NCBI GenBank assembly: GCA_003513555.1
Contig: DOPG01000112.1
Span: 12,308-31,054, forward strand
Length of the DNA: 18,747 nucleotides
Reading direction: 5' to 3'
From: Rhodopirellula sp.
Lineage (GTDB): Bacteria > Planctomycetota > Planctomycetia > Pirellulales > Pirellulaceae
The notes beneath the pieces are model-generated. The model saw nothing but the letters and a program-made list of their open reading frames with translations. It was not told where the DNA came from and did no database searches. This document shows positions 16,086-18,747 of this stretch, in pieces. The number at the start of each line of letters is the position of its first letter. Position 1 is the first letter of the stretch. A program made the position numbers and the translations under genes.

Positions 16086-16264
16086 TAACGTCGACGACGA
16101 TTGACGATCAGGTTTTTCCTGCATTCATCGCATTTGCGTGAACATCTGTGGCAGTTAGCCGGAAATTGTATTTCGGGACACACCTGAAGGGACATCGCAA
16201 ATTGACTTGGTTTGCAATGTGTTAAGGGACGAATTTGGCATTGATGCTCTAAATCAATTTCCAT
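16085..16264 (-). CDS. doubtful small Cys-rich protein
   Basis: A 59-residue frame (ATG 16264; another ATG at 16300) ending 21 bases from the convergent lipase stop. The C-terminal half has a dense Cys pattern, CPEIQFPANCHRCSRKCDEC, i.e. C-x8-C-x2-C-x3-C-x2-C, then a basic tail NLIVNRRRR. This could bind zinc, but the frame has no clear Shine-Dalgarno and I recognise no family. Cys codons arise easily on the antisense of TGC/GCA-rich sequence. Confidence 0.22.
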   Translation of the reverse strand: MEIDLEHQCQIRPLTHCKPSQFAMSLQVCPEIQFPANCHRCSRKCDECRKNLIVNRRRR

Positions 16265-16287
16265 CTGTCTGCCTGCGCTGTTCTTGT

Positions 16288-16329
16288 GGGACTCCCCCAT
16301 GCTGGGGCAACGCCGGCGTTGAGAATCCC
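16288..16329. other. compact three-way-junction structured element
   Basis: Nearly all of these 42 bases can pair. An outer stem joins GGGA (16288-16291) to TCCC (16326-16329) and CTC (16292-16294) to GAG (16321-16323), with AA bulged. Inside are two adjacent hairpins: CCCCA-TGC-TGGGG (16295-16307) and AACG-CCGG-CGTT (16309-16320), the latter part of the perfect 14-bp palindrome 16308-16321. Because it is nearly symmetric, either strand could fold. No known RNA family is recognised; it may be a dispersed palindromic repeat or an untranslated-region structure. Confidence 0.5.
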
Positions 16330-16761
16330 GAGTCAGGTCTCTGAAATGCGCAGTTGTTCGACGGGCGGATCCTCTTGTCCATTGCTCAGATCGTTGTGTG
16401 TTTTGTCGGATCAGGAGCGGGTTCAATAGAATTTCGAGAAGAATCAGGAATTACGCGCCCGGTGACATCGTGTCAGACGCTTTATTGCTCGTCATGTCAT
16501 CGAGCAGTGCCTATAAGCTTTGCAACGTGCCGTCTTGGCAGGATGACTACCGGTTTTGTGGAGAGTTGGATTATTGCAAAAGGTTGCTTTAGATATACTG
16601 AAGTAAGCTCTGGAATTTTTTGCCGATGTTGATGGTGATTCATTATCTAGGGCAAGGGTTAGCAATTGCCCTGACAATTCAGAGCTGCAGATGATGCGGG
16701 GCCCAGAATTCCGGGCTGCATGTTGAATCGATTGAGGTTGTCGGGTGTTTTTATGGGCAGT

Positions 16762-16766
16762 GAGGA
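16762..16766 (+). promoter_or_regulatory. Shine-Dalgarno of the kinase gene
   Basis: GAGGA with seven bases to the ATG at 16774, one of the better ribosome binding sites in the window. It supports this start. Confidence 0.6.
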
Positions 16767-16773
16767 ATAGTTG

Positions 16774-18747
16774 ATGTCGGATTATCAGGACCAATCGAGC
16801 ACGGAACGTGCACGCAAGATCGTCTTGGCCCTGATGGCGAATTCGAAATCTAACGCCCAAGTTTCGATGGAGGATGTGCTGGAACACAATCAGGATATTG
16901 CAGGCGAAATTCAACGACAACTGAAGCTCGTTGGTATGGTCAATCAGGTAACCCAAAGACAGGAAACCAAACGTGAGGTGTTTCTTGCATCCCCAGACAT
17001 GAGGGGTGAATTGGATACCACCCGCATTCTCGACATAGCAGAAACAGGCCTGCCGCTGGATGATGCTCCGACTTTGATTCCGTGTCCGAATTGTCGCCAG
17101 CGACTTCCGCAAATCATTTTTTTGGATGGTGAAAGTTCACGGAAAGTCACATGCTTGCACTGCGATCATGCCGTTTTGCTACTGAACAATTCCCGGGGAC
17201 TTAAAGTGGGCTCGATGGTGTCCCACTTTGAACTCATTTCCCGTCTGGGAGCCGGGTCTTTCGGATTGGTGTGGAGGGCTCATGATACGAGGTTAAAGCG
17301 TGATGTTGCCATCAAGGTTCCTCGTCGTGGTTTATTAACCACAAATCAGCAGGAATTGTTTCTACGCGAAGCTCGTGTGGCTGCTGCGATTCGCCATCCC
17401 TATGTTGTTGCAATTCATGATACGGGGATTGACCAGGGAACGGTTTACATCTGCAGCGAATTGATTGATGGGGTGACACTATCGCAATGGAATCGCGAGT
17501 CGTGTCATTCTCCTCACGCCGCTGCAGAGATGATGCACAAAATTGTTCTGGCAATTGAGGCCATCCATGCGAATTCCGTAATTCACCGTGATCTGAAACC
17601 CAGTAATGTCATGGTGGATCAGGAGGGAAATCCACAGGTGATGGATTTTGGATTGGCTAAGCAGGATGTGTTCGAGGCGACCATGACTCTGAGTGGGGAA
17701 GTGTTGGGAACGCCAGCTTACATGTCCCCAGAAGCTGCCAAAGGTGAGTCACGTTCCTCTGATCCGCGAACAGATATCTATTCCATCGGGGTAATCCTGT
17801 ACGAGCTTCTGACGGGGGAATTGCCGTTCAGAGGTGACTTCACTCAACTTGTACAGCAGATCCTGCATGTAAAAGCATGTTCGCCGATTGAACTGAACCC
17901 GGAGGTGCCGCGTGCACTGGAAACCATTTGTCTGAAGTGCCTGGAAAAAAAGCCCGCAGACCGTTACCAGAACGCCCGCAAACTTGCGGAAGATCTGGAA
18001 AGATTTACGCAAGGACGGCCCATCGTAGCCCGCCGTAAATCGGTGGCAAAACGCATTCTTCGAGCCAGCCAGGCAAAACCAGGTCTGACGCTGTCCTTGA
18101 TCTCTCTGACAGTAGTCATTGTGCTTTTACTTTCAGCTACCCAGTATGTTCTGGTTGCATCACGAGCTGTCAATAATTCGGGCAGGGGTGGACAGATGCC
18201 ACCGATCTTGACGAATCCGGAGCCTGAACAGAATCCGGAGCTTGAGCAAACGCAGATCAGGCTTGAACTTTCGGCTCTTCAAAAGCAGAGCGATTCAGTT
18301 CTGGAGTTGGCAAAAGTTGATTCTGTGGAAAGTTTGCAACAGGCAACCGATGCGATGCGCAGGTGGGACTTGTTGGAGTTGAACCAGAACCCCAATGGTT
18401 TTTCAGAGCAAAGTGGGGATTTTTTGGCAACCTTGCAACAGGGCGTGGGAGATGCCCTGCAACATCTGGCGAAAGTCGGAACCCAGTCTTGGGGCATCGT
18501 GCTCGATTGTGCGGGGACGCGGACTGGAGCAAAGATCGGTTTTCTGTCCGTCGATGAAAGCTACGAAGCCAAAAACCCCTACGCGCTCCATGTAATCGAT
18601 ACGAATGCTGAAAATGTCATCGCTGGCTCAGGCTCGCGAATACGCCGATGTCGGCTCAGGACAGTTGTCGATCGATTTTCAATGAATGATGATGCCAGTC
18701 TTATACTTGCATACATGGGCGATGGAGCAGATCCGGCGGCCACCCGC
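16774..18747 (+). CDS. membrane-anchored serine/threonine protein kinase with N-terminal zinc ribbon (3' end outside window)
   Basis: Open from ATG 16774 to the window edge: 658 residues and no stop, so partial. Residues 1-100 are helical and polar. C104/C107 (CPNC) and C127/C130 (CLHC) form a zinc ribbon. The Hanks-type catalytic domain spans about 152-411: glycine loop GAGSFG (159-164), K181 in VAIKVP, E199 in REARVAA, HRDLKPSN (271-278) with catalytic D273, DFG 291-293, and activation segment to GTPAYMSPE (312-320). All key residues are present, so it should be active. The linker GRPIVARRKS (414-423) and a membrane span about 438-460 follow, as in planctomycete kinases. Then come an acidic linker with repeated NPE and an extracytoplasmic part starting a possible sensor domain that is cut off. 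The target is unknown; WD40 or other repeats could follow. Confidence 0.93.
   Translation, partial: MSDYQDQSSTERARKIVLALMANSKSNAQVSMEDVLEHNQDIAGEIQRQLKLVGMVNQVTQRQETKREVFLASPDMRGELDTTRILDIAETGLPLDDAPTLIPCPNCRQRLPQIIFLDGESSRKVTCLHCDHAVLLLNNSRGLKVGSMVSHFELISRLGAGSFGLVWRAHDTRLKRDVAIKVPRRGLLTTNQQELFLREARVAAAIRHPYVVAIHDTGIDQGTVYICSELIDGVTLSQWNRESCHSPHAAAEMMHKIVLAIEAIHANSVIHRDLKPSNVMVDQEGNPQVMDFGLAKQDVFEATMTLSGEVLGTPAYMSPEAAKGESRSSDPRTDIYSIGVILYELLTGELPFRGDFTQLVQQILHVKACSPIELNPEVPRALETICLKCLEKKPADRYQNARKLAEDLERFTQGRPIVARRKSVAKRILRASQAKPGLTLSLISLTVVIVLLLSATQYVLVASRAVNNSGRGGQMPPILTNPEPEQNPELEQTQIRLELSALQKQSDSVLELAKVDSVESLQQATDAMRRWDLLELNQNPNGFSEQSGDFLATLQQGVGDALQHLAKVGTQSWGIVLDCAGTRTGAKIGFLSVDESYEAKNPYALHVIDTNAENVIAGSGSRIRRCRLRTVVDRFSMNDDASLILAYMGDGADPAATR

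Larger units (their letters stand above)
16065..16773. other. 709-base gap with palindromes and a compact RNA-like fold
   Basis: Holds the 14-bp palindrome just after the lipase stop, a three-way-junction-like element at 16288-16329, and a doubtful Cys-rich minus-strand frame, each listed separately. Other open frames here, including long minus-strand ones running into the kinase gene, look like chance. The kinase promoter should lie in the last 150 bases; only its Shine-Dalgarno is clear. Confidence 0.45.

Noticed and set aside
15561..16124. 187-codon minus-strand frame
   Set aside because: Antisense to the catalytic core of the lipase, whose motifs fix the true frame.
16492..17112. 206-codon minus-strand frame
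   Set aside because: Overlaps the start of the kinase gene, whose frame is fixed by a Shine-Dalgarno, a zinc ribbon and kinase motifs.
1..18747. CRISPR array, tRNA/rRNA genes, insertion sequence or prophage genes
   Set aside because: No regularly spaced repeats, no tRNA T-loop signatures, no transposase or integrase motifs and no terminal inverted repeats with target duplications were seen.

Overview
The window looks like a chromosomal segment of a planctomycete, probably Pirellulales-like. The evidence is protein content: a very large secreted PVC-type cytochrome/dehydrogenase with a C-terminal CxxCH heme domain, a membrane-anchored Hanks-type kinase with the typical GRPI-x-AR juxtamembrane linker, several secreted hydrolases, sparse Shine-Dalgarno sites and long intergenic gaps. 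The genus is inferred, not shown. I see no tRNA, rRNA, insertion sequence, phage gene or CRISPR array.

Layout. 1-427 is gene-poor. 428-1279 (+) encodes an alpha-acetolactate decarboxylase with a ribbon-helix-helix-like N-terminal extension. 1683-8703 holds three minus-strand genes with separate spacing: a 1386-residue ThuA / discoidin / PVC-propeller / HEAT / cytochrome c protein, a secreted EF-hand plus alpha/beta-hydrolase esterase, and a DTW-domain tRNA-modification protein with an unassigned C-terminal half. 8981-9436 (+) is a small putative lipoprotein divergent from the DTW gene. 9437-10478 is about 1 kb with no gene I can support. 10540-13003 (-) holds a cold-shock protein flanked by RNA hairpins, a TTG-started single-span membrane protein and a secreted SASA-type acetylesterase. 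13514-16064 (+) holds a secreted lactonase-type beta-propeller and a secreted class 3 lipase. 16065-16773 is a gap with an unusually compact predicted three-way-junction element. 16774 to the window end (+) is a zinc-ribbon serine/threonine kinase cut by the window edge.

How the genes fit together. Five products carry export signals and act on sugars, esters or lipids (PVC dehydrogenase, EF-hand esterase, SASA esterase, lactonase propeller, lipase). This fits a planctomycete scavenging complex organic matter outside the cytoplasm, but spacing, strand changes and terminator-like hairpins argue for single-gene transcription units, not one operon. I find no convincing new defence or mobile system. 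The best leads are the RHH-decarboxylase fusion, the DTW C-terminal domain, the three-way-junction element at 16288-16329 and the structured flanks of the cold-shock gene.
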